A DNA stretch of 51,617 nucleotides from Bacteroidota bacterium (GTDB lineage: Bacteria > Bacteroidota > Bacteroidia > Flavobacteriales > Weeksellaceae). The notes below the pieces were generated by a model. That model was not told the origin of the DNA. It ran no database searches and saw only the letters and a list, made by a program, of their open reading frames with translations. The translations under genes and the position numbers were made by a program. The DNA lies in the NCBI GenBank assembly GCA_023457935.1, contig JAEXBA010000063.1, positions 1 to 51,617 on the forward strand, given 5' to 3'. This document shows positions 51,530-51,617 of the stretch, in pieces; position 1 is the first letter of the stretch, and every line of letters begins with the position of its first letter.

Positions 51530-51539
51530 ATGCAAAAAA

Positions 51540-51559
51540 AGGAAAGCCGAGGCTTTCCT
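51540..51559 (-). terminator. Hairpin upstream of the GH13 gene, second
   Basis: AGGAAAGCC and GGCTTTCCT form a 9-bp perfect stem with a 2-base loop; on the minus strand a T run follows. It probably ends a minus-strand transcript entering from beyond the window. Nothing else is visible to 51617. Confidence 0.6.
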
Positions 51560-51617
51560 AATAGTTGCAAATTTCGTAATTTGCTGTGTGTTAACTAAGT
51601 CAAAAGTAGTCTTTAAA

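Noticed and set aside
51490..51530. Sequence GAGGCTGTCTCAAAA resembling an insertion-sequence end
   Set aside because: It forms a complete hairpin with an A run and T run and there is no transposase or matching second end in the window, so a terminator explains it better.

Overview
The window reads as a chromosomal segment of a member of the Bacteroidota, most likely a flavobacterium of the Chryseobacterium/Weeksellaceae kind. The reasons are the whole Bat aerotolerance cluster, a predicted bifunctional aminolipid acyltransferase, a SusC-independent TonB receptor, DUF1343/NamZ, a propeller histidine kinase, A-rich start contexts without Shine-Dalgarno sequences, and many copies of the Bacteroidota promoter pattern TTG-N(18-21)-TAnnTTTG. 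I saw no prophage, intact insertion sequence, CRISPR array or obvious defence island. Most of the window is housekeeping and envelope genes, and the less ordinary material is in the intergenic regions.

Layout. 1-2.9 kb: a DsrE-like protein, then a PadR regulator with a PspC-type membrane protein. 2.9-5.3 kb: a possible 20-residue peptide and a hairpin, then a lipid acyltransferase, a hotdog thioesterase and isochorismate synthase (menaquinone entry), facing MarC and a small membrane protein. 5.9-13.4 kb: a leftward cluster moxR - DUF58 - BatD-like - batA - batB - batC - batD, several genes translationally coupled. 13.6-20.1 kb: DinB-like protein, 23S rRNA methyltransferase RlmB, lipoprotein, DUF4834, YfhO membrane protein and a glycosyltransferase. 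20.2-25.6 kb: DUF2202 protein, lipoprotein, TonB receptor and glnS. 25.6-31 kb: a 362-base gap with a possible 29-residue ORF and two hairpins, an unpaired propeller histidine kinase, menC and fbp. 31-36.5 kb: aspartate kinase and a two-domain acyltransferase (OlsF-like), tRNA-Phe, a thioredoxin-TPR protein and small envelope proteins. 36.5-42.5 kb: a retropepsin-PDZ protein behind NamZ, an FtsX-like permease facing away from NamZ, a CBS-type PLP enzyme, and cbpA-cbpM. 42.6-51.6 kb: a dicarboxylate/glutamate symporter, M1 aminopeptidase, serine hydrolase, thyA, a secreted protein with tandem repeats, a Gre-family factor and a GH13 lipoprotein.

Functional threads: menaquinone synthesis (thioesterase, menF-type synthase, menC) is split over two loci; envelope lipid and peptidoglycan turnover appears in the two acyltransferases, YfhO and NamZ; envelope stress appears in PadR-PspC and Bat. 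The best leads for something undescribed are short ORFs followed by terminator-like hairpins upstream of larger genes (2980-3096 and 25793-25938), palindromes lying on predicted start sites (739-758, 51463-51474), a divergent gene pair whose start codons are only five bases apart, and the 23-residue repeat protein at 48919-49563. None of these was tested by a database search.
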